A DNA stretch of 64,000 bases from NCBI GenBank assembly GCA_964429385.1, contig CAYSBR010000001.1, positions 198,494 through 262,493 on the forward strand, given 5' to 3'. Every line of letters starts with the position of its first letter. Position 1 is the first letter of the stretch. A program made the position numbers and the translations under genes. Under the pieces are notes generated by a model that was not told the origin of the DNA, made no database searches, and was given only the letters and a program-made list of their open reading frames with translations. This document shows, in pieces, positions 1-9,900 of the stretch. Source of the DNA: UBA2377 sp964429385 (lineage in GTDB: Bacteria; Verrucomicrobiota; Verrucomicrobiia; Opitutales; Opitutaceae).

Positions 1-603
1 TGGCGAGTGTGCCCGTGTCGAACTTCGCCAGATGCGGCAGCCGGCCCTGCAACGCGGAGAAGATCTCCACCCGCTTGATCGAGTCGATCCCCAGGCCCGC
101 TTCCAATTCCATCTCGGGCTTCAGCATCTCCACCGGATAACCCGTGGCCTCCGCCACGGTCTCGAAGAGAAATTGCTGATGATCGACGACCGTCGTCGTC
201 CCCCCCGCCGGGGCGGCGGATGCCGCGGGCGCGATCGGCACGGCCGGAGCAGGCGCCGCGGGCGCGGCGCCGGGGGCTTCGTTCTGCCGGAGAAAATCAA
301 TGATGGCCCCCAGCGTGGACAGCGTGGCGAGTGTGCCCGTGTCGAACTTCGCCAGATGCGGCANNNNNNNNNNNNNNNNNNNNNNNNNNNNNNNNNNNNN
401 NNNNNNNNNNNNNNNNNNNNNNNNNNNNNNNNNNNNNNNNNNNNNNNNNNNNNNNNNNNNNNNCCTGCAACGCGGAGAAGATCTCCACCCGCTTGATCGA
501 GTCGATCCCCAGGCCCGCCTCCAATTCCATCTCGGGCTTCAGCATTTCCACCGGATAGCCCGTGGCTTCCGCCACGGTCGCATAGAGGAGTTGCTGGTGA
601 TCA
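1..603 (-). repeat. Tandem ACP-coding repeats, 324-bp (108-codon) unit
   Basis: The sequence beginning at 1 recurs at 325 nearly unchanged, and the block at 46-180 is repeated with a few differences at 464-600. Each unit encodes an ACP with a GIDSIKRVEI motif followed by a Pro/Ala-rich spacer. The serine codons are at 80-82 and 498-500. If the N run is replaced by 6 bp they lie exactly 324 bp apart. Such near-identical tandem ACPs are characteristic of PfaA-type synthases, and they explain the assembly break. Confidence 0.85.
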
Positions 604-3600
604 ATCGCCGGAGCCGCCGGCCCGGCCGCCACGACCGGGGCCGGGGAAGGAACTGTCGCCACCGGAGCGACAACGACCGGCGCGGGCACCGGCGCGGCAA
701 CCGGGATCACCGGCGCCACCACCGGCAAGGGCGCAGGCGCGACCGGCACGTAAGAGACGGGTGCGGGAGCCGGGCCGCCGGCCGCACCGCCGAGTTGTTG
801 CAACGCCACTTCCACCGCGCGCAGGTAGGCTTGATGGCTCGTCGCCAGCGCCTGCTGATAACTCTGGTGCGCGCTGAGCGCACTGGCCTGCAGGGACTGA
901 AACGCCTCCAGCCAGGGATCGGGTCGCGCGACCGCCGGCGCGGGCACGCTCAAGTGCGCGTGACCATTGCCATTGTGATGAACCGGCGGCACCGCGGCAG
1001 CGGGCGCCACGCGGGACGGAGAAGAGGACGGAGAGCTCATGCGGGACGAAGATGATGAAACCGGTGAAGGAAGATTGGGCGCGGCGCGGCCGGCGGCGCC
1101 GTTGGCGGGGGGATAAGGTTTGCCGACATTCGCGCCGGTGAGCGTGACCGTCGCGGGAGAACGCGGCGGGGCATCGGGCGCGGGCTCGGCAGCCTGGGCC
1201 CACAAGGCGGCCCAGCGCAGCGGCACCCCGGCCGCCGCGAGCGCGGCCAGCGCATCCGCGAAGGCGAGCACCCCCGGTTGCTTGCGGTCATCCAGCGCCA
1301 CCGCGAGGTGCGGCTGGCCGGCGAGGATGTCGCCCGTAAGTCGCGTGAGCACGTTGCCCGCGCCGACCTCGACAAAGATGCGGATGCCGGCGGCGTGCAT
1401 CGCCCGCACCTGCTCGACCCAGCGAACCGGCGAGGTGAGTTGCTCCGCCAGCCGTTCGCGGATGCCGGCCGGTTCGGCGGGGTGCGGGGCGGCAGTGACA
1501 TTCGCATACACCGGGAGGCACGGTGCGTGGAGTGGCGTGGCCGCCAGGGCTTGGGTGAAAGGTTCGACCGCCGCGCCGACCAGCGGCGAGTGAAAGGCCG
1601 CCGCCACCGGCAGCCGCACGAAGGAAAGGCCCGCCGCCGCGAGGGCTTTTTCCGCCACGGCCAAGGCGCCGGCGGAACCGGCGATCACCGTCTGGCGCGG
1701 GGAATTGTGATTGGCGAGCGTGACGCCGGGATGTGCTCCGCCCAGCACTCCGGCGACGCGCGCACTGTCCGCCGCCACCGCGCTCATCGCGCCGGGTTGC
1801 GCGGCCGCCGCGGCGGCGAGGCATTCACCGCGGGCCCGGGAGAGCCGCAGCAGCGCGGCCTCATCCGGCAGCACGCCGGCGGCATGCAACGCGACGAGTT
1901 CACCGTAACTGTGACCGGCCACCGCCGCCGGCTCGACGCCAAGGCCGCGCAGCAAAGCGAGCTGGGCGAGCGAGGTCAGGCCGAGCGCGGGCTGCACGTT
2001 CTCCGTCCGCGTAAGCTCCGCCTGCTGGGCCGCGCGCTCCGCGTCGGTGAAGGCCGGATTCGGAAACAGGAGCGGATGCAGCGGCGGGCAGACGGCGGCA
2101 TCAAGCGCCGCGGCGCGGTCGTAAACCTCGCGGGCCTCGTCGAACTCCATCGCGAGCGCGCCGCCCATGCCCACATACTGGCTCCCCTGCCCCGGAAAAA
2201 CCAAGGCCACCGGCCCCGCCACGGGGCCGCAGCCGAAATGCACTTCGCGCGCAACGGCAAACGGCGCATCGGGCTTCGCGTGGATGCGCTCCAGCGCTCC
2301 TCGTGCGCGGGAAACAATCTCGTCGCGGGTCGCCCCAAGCACCACGAGGCGCAGCGCGGCGCCGGCTTTGAAGGCGAGCTGCCGGGCGCGCACCGAGGCG
2401 GCGAACACGCGGCCGGTCGGTTCCCCGGCGAAGGCCTCCACCTGCGCGGTCAGCGCGGCGGCCGTCGGCGCGGAGAACGGCACGGCCTCGCGCGGCCAGT
2501 GCCGCAGGCGGTCGCGCTCCCCGGCGCGCGCGCCGGCGTATTCCTCCAGCACGAGGTGGAAATTGCTGCCGCCGAAACCGAAGGAGCTGAGACCGGCCTT
2601 GCGCGTCTGCCCCGCGGCGCGGATCCACGGGCGGGCCTGCGTGTTCAGGACAAAGGGACTGTTGGCGACATCGAGCTTCGGGTTGGGCGCGTCGATCTTG
2701 ATCGTGGGCGGCAGCACCCGCTGGTGCAGGGCGAAGGCCACCTTCATGAGCCCGGCGGCGCCGGCGGCAGACTTGGTGTGGCCGATCTGCGACTTGATCG
2801 AGCCGAGCGCGCACCACTGCTTTTGCCCGGCCGCCGAAGGATCGTCGGCAAACGCGCGGACGAGCCCGGCAAACTCCGCGGCATCACCCGCAACGGTGCC
2901 GGTGCCATGGCCTTCAACGAGCTCGATGTCGCGCGCGGCAAACCCGGCGCGATCGAGCGCGCGCCGCACGGCGAGGCTCTGCCCCTCGGGTCGCGGGGCA
3001 TAGACGCTCTTGGCGCGACCGTCGGAAGAGGAGCCCACGCCGCGGATCACCGCGTAGATGCGGTCGCCGTCGCGCTCGGCATCGGCGAGCCGGCGCAACG
3101 CGACCAGGCCCACGCCCTCGCCCAGCATCGTGCCGTCGGCCTGCGCGGAAAACGGCCGGCAATCGCCCGAGGGCGAGAGCGCCGGCGTCTTCGTGAAGCA
3201 CATATACATGAAGATGTCGTTCAGCGTGTCCACGCCGCCCGTGATCACGAGGTCGCTGTGCCCGAGCTGGAGCTCGTGCACGCCCATCGCGATCGCCGCG
3301 AGGCTGCTGGCGCACGCGGCGTCCACCGTGCAGTTGGTGCCGCCGAGATCGAAGCGGTTGGCGAGGCGGCCCGCCGCGACGTTGGCGAGCAGGCCCGGGA
3401 AGGTCGCCTCGTTCCAGTCGGGATACTGCGCGAAGATGCGGTCGCAGATCGGGCCGATGCGGTCCTCGGACACGCCTTCCTCGCGCAGCGCCTGCACCCA
3501 GAACGGGCGCTGGATCTTGCCCGCCATCTGGCCGATGAGCTCGGTCGCGCTGCTCAGCCCGAGCATCACGCTGATGCGGCGGCGGTCGATTTTTTCGAAA

Positions 3601-3962
3601 CGCAGGCTGCGGGTGTCGTGGGCGAGTTTCTTCGCCACGACGAGCGGGATGAGCTGCGCGGTGTCCGTGCTCGGCAGCGCCGTCGGCGGCAGGCCGAACT
3701 CCATCGGATCGAACTCCACCGGATCGAGGAAGGCGCCGCGCCGGGCGTAAACCTTGCCGGGCGCCTTCGGGTTCGCGTCGAAATAATCCTCGATCAGCCA
3801 GTGTGTCGGCGGCACCTCGCGCATCTGGTCGCGCCCTTCCACCAGATTGCGCCAGAAGGTGTCCAGCTCCGGCGCGCCGGGGAAGATGGCCCCGGCGCCC
3901 ACGATCGCGATCGGGCTGGGCGTGAAATCGAGCGGGGCGTCGGCGGAAGGAAGATCGGACAT
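1..3962 (-). CDS. pfaA: PfaA-like polyunsaturated fatty acid synthase, KS-AT-ACP part (partial)
   Basis: Iterative type I synthase subunit that condenses malonyl units on tandem ACPs to make polyunsaturated or related secondary lipids. The ketosynthase covers about residues 15-475, with the active cysteine in DAACASS (C217) and histidines in HGTGT (H352) and GHTK (H395). The acyltransferase covers about 590-880, with GQGSQ and nucleophile S685 in GHSYG. A long Ala/Pro linker leads to ACPs carrying the GIDSIKRVEI phosphopantetheine motif (S1155 in the first). The N-terminal ketosynthase wording (EFDPMEFGLPP) is typical of PfaA rather than of modular PKS. It starts 16 nt after the PfaD-like gene, so the two are probably co-transcribed. 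The gene is open at the left edge, so the KR/DH end is not visible. The reading frame changes across the 100-N gap only because the gap length is a placeholder. Confidence 0.9.
364..463. other. 100-N assembly gap inside ACP repeats
   Basis: A run of exactly 100 unknown bases. The flanks match the neighbouring ACP copy so well that only 6 bp would be needed to close one ACP unit. The true gap is therefore probably 6 bp plus a whole number of 324-bp ACP units. Confidence 0.95.
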
Positions 3963-3978
3963 CGGTGGCGGAAAATTT

Positions 3979-5568
3979 TCAGGGAGCGAGCGGCTCGGGC
4001 TTATAGGCGAAGGCGGTGGCCGGCACGGGCACGCCGCAGGTGCGCAGCTGATGCGCGCGGGTGATGATCGTGGCGCCTTCGAGGAGATTGAGCATGACCT
4101 GCGCGACGGTGCGCGCGGCGGCGGGTTCGAGGAAGGTGCCCTTCACCCAGACGTTGAACGCCCCCATCGCGGGTCCGCACCAGAGCTGGTAGTCGGCGCG
4201 CCGGTCCGCCTCGCCATCAATCGGCCAGCGGCTGCTGCGGCCGAGATACCACTTGCTCAGGCGCGCGAATTTCGCGCGCGGGTCGCGCTCCGCCGCATCG
4301 GCCTCGGCGGCGCGGCCGTTCGCCTCCAGGTAGGCGCGGGCCTCCCCCCAGATCGCGTCAAGCGAACCGCGGAAAACCTGCGTCTCCAGCTCCGTGCGCA
4401 CGGCCGGCGGCAGCGCCTCGATCGAGCCGTATTGGCGGTAGAGGGAATAAAGCGTGTTGCCGCGCATGGCCATCAGCGACCCGCGCTTGAGCACCTGCAC
4501 CTTCACGCCCTGCTCGAACATGTCACCCGCCGCGGTCATCGCGACATCCGCGACCTCCGCGGCGGCCAGCATCTCGCGGGCGTCGGGCGCGATGCCGGAT
4601 TCGACGCAGCTCTGGTTCACCGAGCCGATGACGACATACGCCGCGCCCAGCGCGAAGGCCGCCGCCACCGCCGCGGGCGTGCCGAGGCCGCCCGCCGCAC
4701 CCAATCGCGGCGACCAGGCATAACCAAACTCGCGCACGCAGGCGTCGCGCTGCGCGGCGATCACGGGAAAGATGGCGCCGAGCGGGCGGTTGTCCGTGTG
4801 GCCGCCGGAATCGGCCTCGACGGTGACGTCGTCGGCCAGCGGCACGGTGCGGGCCAGCGCCGCTTCCTCCGCGGTGAGCCGGCCGGCGGCGACCAGCGCG
4901 GCGAGGATTTTTTCCGGCGCCGGGGCCAGGAACTGCCGCGCCACCTCGGGCCGGGAAACCTTGGCAAAGAGGTGAAACCGGCGCCGCACGACGCCGGAGG
5001 CCTCACGGTGCAGGCCGGAGGCCGCGTAACGCACGACCGCCGGGGAGAGTTTCATGAAGGCGGAGGCGCTCACGCGGCGCACCCCGCGGGCGAGAAACAG
5101 ATCCACCAGCGCCTCCTCCAGCGCGGGCTCATCGGGCGAATGGATGAGATTGACGCCCCAGGGCAGCCCGGCCGGGTCGAGTTCGCCGGCCAGCCGCGTC
5201 ACCGCCGCCTCCACTTCGCGCACCGGCAGCCCGGCCGCGCCAAAAAAACCGAGCCCGCCCGCCCGGGCCAGGGCCAGGACCATCTCCACGGTGGCGATGC
5301 CGCGCGCCATCTCGCCGCCGACGTAGGCAAAGCGCGCCCCATGGGTCTCGCCAAAGGAACGGTCGCCGAGCCACTCGGGGTAAAGCGGCGGCACCCGCGC
5401 AATCAGTTCCCAGCCGGCTTCACCCGCCGGCGCGCGCGCGGCGAACCGGCCGCTCGCCGCATGAAAAAAAACCTCGGCCGGCGCGCGCACCGCCGCCAGC
5501 AGATCACCCGCGAAATCCGGCTCTACCGGAGGCGTGGCGTGGTGCGGGTCGGCGTTGGTTGGATGCAT
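3979..5568 (-). CDS. pfaD: PfaD-type trans-acting enoyl reductase
   Basis: Flavin-dependent enoyl reductase of the 2-nitropropane-dioxygenase-like TIM-barrel class, which works in trans with PfaA-type synthases. Family-typical stretches include YPEWLGDRSFGETH, FAYVGGEMARGIAT, GLGFFGAAGL, WGVNLIHSP and FVIG-type barrel segments, with SPRLGAAGGLGTP near the middle and a conserved C-terminal helical region (KFARLSKWYLGRSSRWPIDG, then VKGTFLE). The product is 529 aa, normal for PfaD. I chose the ATG at 5568 because the 13 codons upstream back to a TTG look non-coding. It lies directly before the PfaA-like gene (16 nt) and after the cyclic-nucleotide-binding membrane protein (84 nt), in the same direction, so it is probably the middle gene of a lipid-synthesis operon. 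Confidence 0.9.
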   Translation of the reverse strand: MHPTNADPHHATPPVEPDFAGDLLAAVRAPAEVFFHAASGRFAARAPAGEAGWELIARVPPLYPEWLGDRSFGETHGARFAYVGGEMARGIATVEMVLALARAGGLGFFGAAGLPVREVEAAVTRLAGELDPAGLPWGVNLIHSPDEPALEEALVDLFLARGVRRVSASAFMKLSPAVVRYAASGLHREASGVVRRRFHLFAKVSRPEVARQFLAPAPEKILAALVAAGRLTAEEAALARTVPLADDVTVEADSGGHTDNRPLGAIFPVIAAQRDACVREFGYAWSPRLGAAGGLGTPAAVAAAFALGAAYVVIGSVNQSCVESGIAPDAREMLAAAEVADVAMTAAGDMFEQGVKVQVLKRGSLMAMRGNTLYSLYRQYGSIEALPPAVRTELETQVFRGSLDAIWGEARAYLEANGRAAEADAAERDPRAKFARLSKWYLGRSSRWPIDGEADRRADYQLWCGPAMGAFNVWVKGTFLEPAAARTVAQVMLNLLEGATIITRAHQLRTCGVPVPATAFAYKPEPLAP

Positions 5569-5652
5569 GGGAAGGGTCCATCGAACGCCGCGCACCCGAC
5601 AACACAACCCTCAGCTTGTAAAAAACCCGAAATATAACCGGCCCGGCAGGAC

Positions 5653-6834
5653 TCAATAAGGCACGCCAAGAGCAAAGAGCACCCAGCCGCCGAGCAGCGC
5701 GTGCGACGCACACACCGCGAGGTAGGAATGCTCGCGTTGATAAACCCACGCCCAGAAGAAGCCGGGCACGAACGCCAGCATCGGAAAAATCAGACCGAGG
5801 TGCACATGCAGGGCGGCGAACGCGGCGTTGGCGGCGAGGATTGAGCGCCATTTGTCGCGGGTACGGCTGCTCTGGTAGAAGATCGCGAGCGAGCGCTGGA
5901 TCGTGCAGCGGATGATCTCCTGCGCCAGCACCAGCACGACATAAGCGGTTGCATAGGTCGCCCACTCCCCGAAAACAAACACCTGGTCGTCGAGCGAGCG
6001 CCACGGCTCGAACAGCGTGAATTGACCGGGCCACCGCAGGGTCGCCAGATATTTGACCAGCGTGGCCAGGGCGAGCAACGGGAGCGTCCACATCGTCCCG
6101 CGCCAGAGCTGCCGGCCCCAGTTTTTCAAGGTGAAGCCGTAGTCGGCGTAGCCGGTGCTGTTGCGGGCGAGAAAATACCAGGCCACGGCGGCGAAGACCA
6201 CGATGACGGCGCAGGAATAAACCGCATCCGCCGGCAGGTGCGGCCGGATAAGGGCGAACACCGGCAGGCACAGCGTGTAGAGCGACACCAGCAGGAGCGT
6301 GCGCGCGGCAAACACGGCGGCCGACACCTGCACGCGCAGACTTTGCAGCTGCGCCTCGTGCCGCGCCTTCACCTCATCCGTCGTCTGCGTCAGCCGGTCG
6401 GCCAGCGTGCGCGCGAGGTTTGCCACCACCTGCTCGCGGGCGGCCACATCGGTGATCGCCAGCGGATCCAGCACGCAGAGAGTAACGGGCGTAAGCGCCA
6501 CCAGGGTGGCGGAGGCCGGGGCGCCGTTGAGCGCACTGATCTCGCCCACGCAATCCCCCGCCTTGAGCTGGTGGACCCGCACTCCGCGGGAGGTGCCGGG
6601 CGGGCCTTTCCAGACCGCGAGTTCACCCGTCTCAATGAGCAGCAGCGTGCGGTTGCTGTCTCCTTCCCGCAGAGGAATTTCGCCCACGGCCAGAGTCCGG
6701 CGCGGCAAACCGGCCAGGAGGGCGGCGGCCACTTCGGGGGTGATGCCATCGAAAATGCGAAAAGCCGCGTGCCCGGACCGGCCCGACGGGTCCGGCGGCA
6801 CAATGAACGGCGAAGAAGTGGTGGTGGATGACAT
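5653..6834 (-). CDS. Cyclic-nucleotide-binding domain fused to CPBP-like membrane domain
   Basis: Protein of 393 aa. Residues about 25-150 resemble a CAP_ED/cNMP-binding fold (FDGITPEVAAALL at the start, then LREGDSNRTLLLIETGELAV and GDCVGEISALNGAPASATLV, which resembles the phosphate-binding cassette). A short helical linker is followed by several hydrophobic segments (about 175-393). These resemble the CPBP (CAAX-protease/bacteriocin-processing) family, with FAALHVH and SHALLGG in the right order. The usual EExxxR motif appears as QEIIRC, so the first Glu and the Arg are missing and proteolysis is doubtful. It is the first gene of the PfaD/PfaA set and may sense a nucleotide or regulate lipid synthesis at the membrane. 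That role is inference. Confidence 0.7.
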   Translation of the reverse strand: MSSTTTSSPFIVPPDPSGRSGHAAFRIFDGITPEVAAALLAGLPRRTLAVGEIPLREGDSNRTLLLIETGELAVWKGPPGTSRGVRVHQLKAGDCVGEISALNGAPASATLVALTPVTLCVLDPLAITDVAAREQVVANLARTLADRLTQTTDEVKARHEAQLQSLRVQVSAAVFAARTLLLVSLYTLCLPVFALIRPHLPADAVYSCAVIVVFAAVAWYFLARNSTGYADYGFTLKNWGRQLWRGTMWTLPLLALATLVKYLATLRWPGQFTLFEPWRSLDDQVFVFGEWATYATAYVVLVLAQEIIRCTIQRSLAIFYQSSRTRDKWRSILAANAAFAALHVHLGLIFPMLAFVPGFFWAWVYQREHSYLAVCASHALLGGWVLFALGVPY

Positions 6835-6934
6835 CCGGCAGGAGAAGCGGGCGCGACGCTAGGGGCGCCCGTTTGCCACTGTCATTCATAAAATCAACCC
6901 CGCGCAACGCCGCGCGCGGCCCGTCCGCCATCCG

Positions 6935-6963
6935 GAAAGTGTCACGCAATGCGTGACACTTTC
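6935..6963 (-). terminator. 13-bp stem hairpin after the giant adhesin gene
   Basis: The 13-base arm GAAAGTGTCACGC at 6935-6947 is exactly complementary to 6951-6963, with a 3-nt loop. It starts 32 nt downstream of the giant adhesin stop and about 100 nt upstream of the next gene, which fits a terminator. There is no clear U-tract, so an operator palindrome for a dimeric regulator is the alternative. Confidence 0.55.
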
Positions 6964-6994
6964 GGAATGGGCGGCCCGGCGAAGGGGGCGCGGA

Positions 6995-9900
6995 TCAGCG
7001 GCCGGAGGGCTGGCCGGGGGCGGCGAGCGTCTCGTAGGCGGCCATGCCGATGTTGAAGCTGATCGGGTTCTCCATGGCTTCCTGCAGGGCGGCGCCGCTG
7101 TTGGCGGCGGTCTGCTCGGTCAGGCGCGTGACGTTGAGGTTCTCGCGGAAGAACTGGCCGGTGTTGATCGCCGTGGCGTAGTAGGGCCGCAGGTTGTAGC
7201 CGCGGGCCTCCTCGACCTGAAGGTTGGAGAGGGTCTGCGTGATGACGACGGACTGCGGATAGTCCTTCATGATCGTGCCCGGGAAGGAGGCCATCCAGTT
7301 GCCGCCGGCGTCCACCACCACGGTCTGGTGGCCGATGACATGACCGTCGGCGTTGTAGAGCACCACTTCGAGGGTCGAACCGGGTTCGGCCGAACCGCTG
7401 TAGATGGGCGGGATGGGCAGGATTGCGTCGCGGTAGATCTTGATGGGCAGGCCGAGCAGCCCCCACTCGTCATCCTCGCCGTCACCGTGCTTGGCGAAGT
7501 TGCGGATGCTGTCGTAGAGGTAAGCCATCACCTCGCTCGCGGTCTGCGCCTCGTTGTCATCGGGGTTGCGGTCGGGGCCGTTGAGGCCGTCGTCGAACAC
7601 CCGCACGGTGTTGACGAGCGGGTCGAAGGAGATCGCGCCGAGCGAGAGGCGGGTCGTGATGGTGAAGGTGTGCGTTTCCGCCCCGCCGCCGGGCAGGAGG
7701 CGCAGCTCGGGATTGTCCGCACTCGACCAGGTGACCGTGTGCGTCTGCGCGTCGTAAACGTAGTGGCCGCTCGCGCCGACGAACTCGGCGAAGGGCGACA
7801 GGACATCCACAATGGTGACGTCGGTGGCATCCTGATCACCGTTGTTCGTGACGGTGATCGTGTAGGTGAAGGGATCGACGAGATCCACGACATCGGTGGA
7901 ATTGACCTTGGTGACCACGAGGTCGGGGGCGGCATCGAGCACCGACTTCTCCCCATCCTCCGCCGTGAGCCCGGTCTCGGAGGGGTTCTCCGGATTGTTC
8001 GTGGTGACGAGGACGGTGTTGTCGAAATCGTCGAGACCGGCGGACTGCGGGTTGAAGGCCGCGGCTTCGATGGTGATCGTGATGGGCCGGCCCACTTCCA
8101 GGGAGACCCCGGTCCAGGTGATCGTGCCGGCGTCGAGGTCGATGACGGCGGAAACCCCCGTCTGGCTGTCATCAATCACCGCGTTGGCGAGATCGAGGAC
8201 GGCGATGGGGAAGGTGTCCACCACGTTGACCAACGTGTTCTGGTTGCCGGTGTTGCTGAGGACGATCGTGTAGATGACCGTGTCGCCGGCGGTCACGATG
8301 GGCTGGCCGGCGCCGTCGAGCGGCACCGCGCCGTTGTTCACCGAGGTCAACTGCTTGGTCACGCCGATGCCGGGGGTCGCCTGGATGGTCGTCGGATGCG
8401 AGTCGGCGTTGTCGTCGTAAGGCGGGTTGGCCACATCCGGCGAGGTCGGGTCGATGTCGTCATGGGTGACGCGCGCGGAATTGACCATCGCCTCGTAGGC
8501 CGCATCCGCGACAGGGGCGAAGGTCACGCTCACCGTCAGTTCGAAGGTGTCGCCCGCCGCGATGTCCGGCAGGGCGAAGACCACCTGCTGCTGGTCGTCG
8601 ATGGTCGAGATCACCGGCACATAGGTGGCGGCGTCCGAGCCGAGGGCGGCGAAGAAGGTCACCTGCGCGGGGAGCAGGTCGGTGAGCACCACGCCCGTTG
8701 CGGTGTCGGTGCCGTGATTGGTGAGGGTGAAGACGTAGGCGAAGGTCTCGCCGGGCGCGACCGTGGCCGGGCCGGTTTTGACCAGCTCCAGATCCGCGCC
8801 CACAACGGTGGTGGTGAGCGTTTCGTCAGTCGTGTAGTCGCGCTCGCCGGGCTCGTCGGGATGCCCGGAAGGCAGGCTGCTCCAGTCGAGCGTGACGGTG
8901 TTGTCGAAGGCATCGTCGCCCCCGCCGAAGAGGCCGGCGGCCCCGAGGACATCGGTGGGGAGTTCGGAGATCACGACCTCATAGGCGATTTCGATCCGGT
9001 GGTCCGGCGCGAGTTCGCTGAAGGTAATGGTCCAGCCTTCGAGGGTCGAGACGACGGTGTAGTCCACCCCGGCGGTGAGCACGCCGAGGGCGACATCGTC
9101 ACCCGTGGCGGCGGTGCCGGCCATGTCATGCAGGGTGACGGTGATGTTGCCCAGCGCGGTGACGACCAGCGGCGGCAGCACGTCGGTGACGACAAGGTCG
9201 TAGGCGGTGGCGCTGGTGGCCGTGGCCTCGTTGAAAACGTCAATCGTATAGACCACCGTCTGGCCGAGGTGCGGCGTGGTGTCGTCCGCGGACTTCGCGA
9301 GCGTGAGCGCCGGCTCGATGACGGTGACGGTCTCGGGCGGCGACGTCACCGGGGTGTCGTCGGCGACGTTGTCACCGGTGGTGTCGAAGCGGACGGTGAA
9401 GGCGTTGGCGAGGCCGGTGCCCGCGGCGTTGGCAACCTCGTTCACCACCACGGCGTTGAACTCGATGGTGAGGGTCTCACCGCCGCTGTCCGCCGGGTTG
9501 GTGTTGGTGACGGTGCCGAGCTTGAAGTAAACGTCGGTGCCGGAGCCGTAGCTGGGATCGGCGGCGATCGGGCTGGCCGAGACGGTCAGCGGCGCGGCGG
9601 CGAGGTTCGCGCTGAGCGTCGCGGTGGCGGTGCCATCGTCGAGGAAGCGCAGGCCGGCGGGCAGCTGGTCGTGCAGCTGGAAGTCCGTCAGCGTGCCGTG
9701 GGGCACGTTGACCGTGAGGCGATAGCGGATGACCTCGCCCACGACGACTGCGGAACCGGCGGAGGAGCCGAGGCTGGTGCCGACGACCTGTTTGTTGAGA
9801 ACGAAGTCGAAGGTCTCGCCGAAGTTGTAGTTCACGCCCTCGTTGGCGCCGGGCGCGAGATCCACGACGAGGATGCCGGAGAATTCGTTCGGCACGGTGT

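Noticed and set aside
297..363. Apparent C-terminus with a stop left of the N gap for the PfaA-like protein
   Set aside because: The frame is shifted by the arbitrary 100-N gap. The in-frame reading (PHLAKFDTGTLATLSTLG) continues as ACP sequence to the window edge.
1278..5637. Long plus-strand open frames opposite the PfaA/PfaD genes
   Set aside because: Arg/Gly-rich shadows of well-supported synthase genes.
6995..7300. LPXTG-type or PorSS/T9SS C-terminal anchor on the giant protein
   Set aside because: No LPXTG motif, hydrophobic tail or T9SS-type C-terminal motif is seen. The C-terminus is a plain Ig-like region followed by a polar tail.
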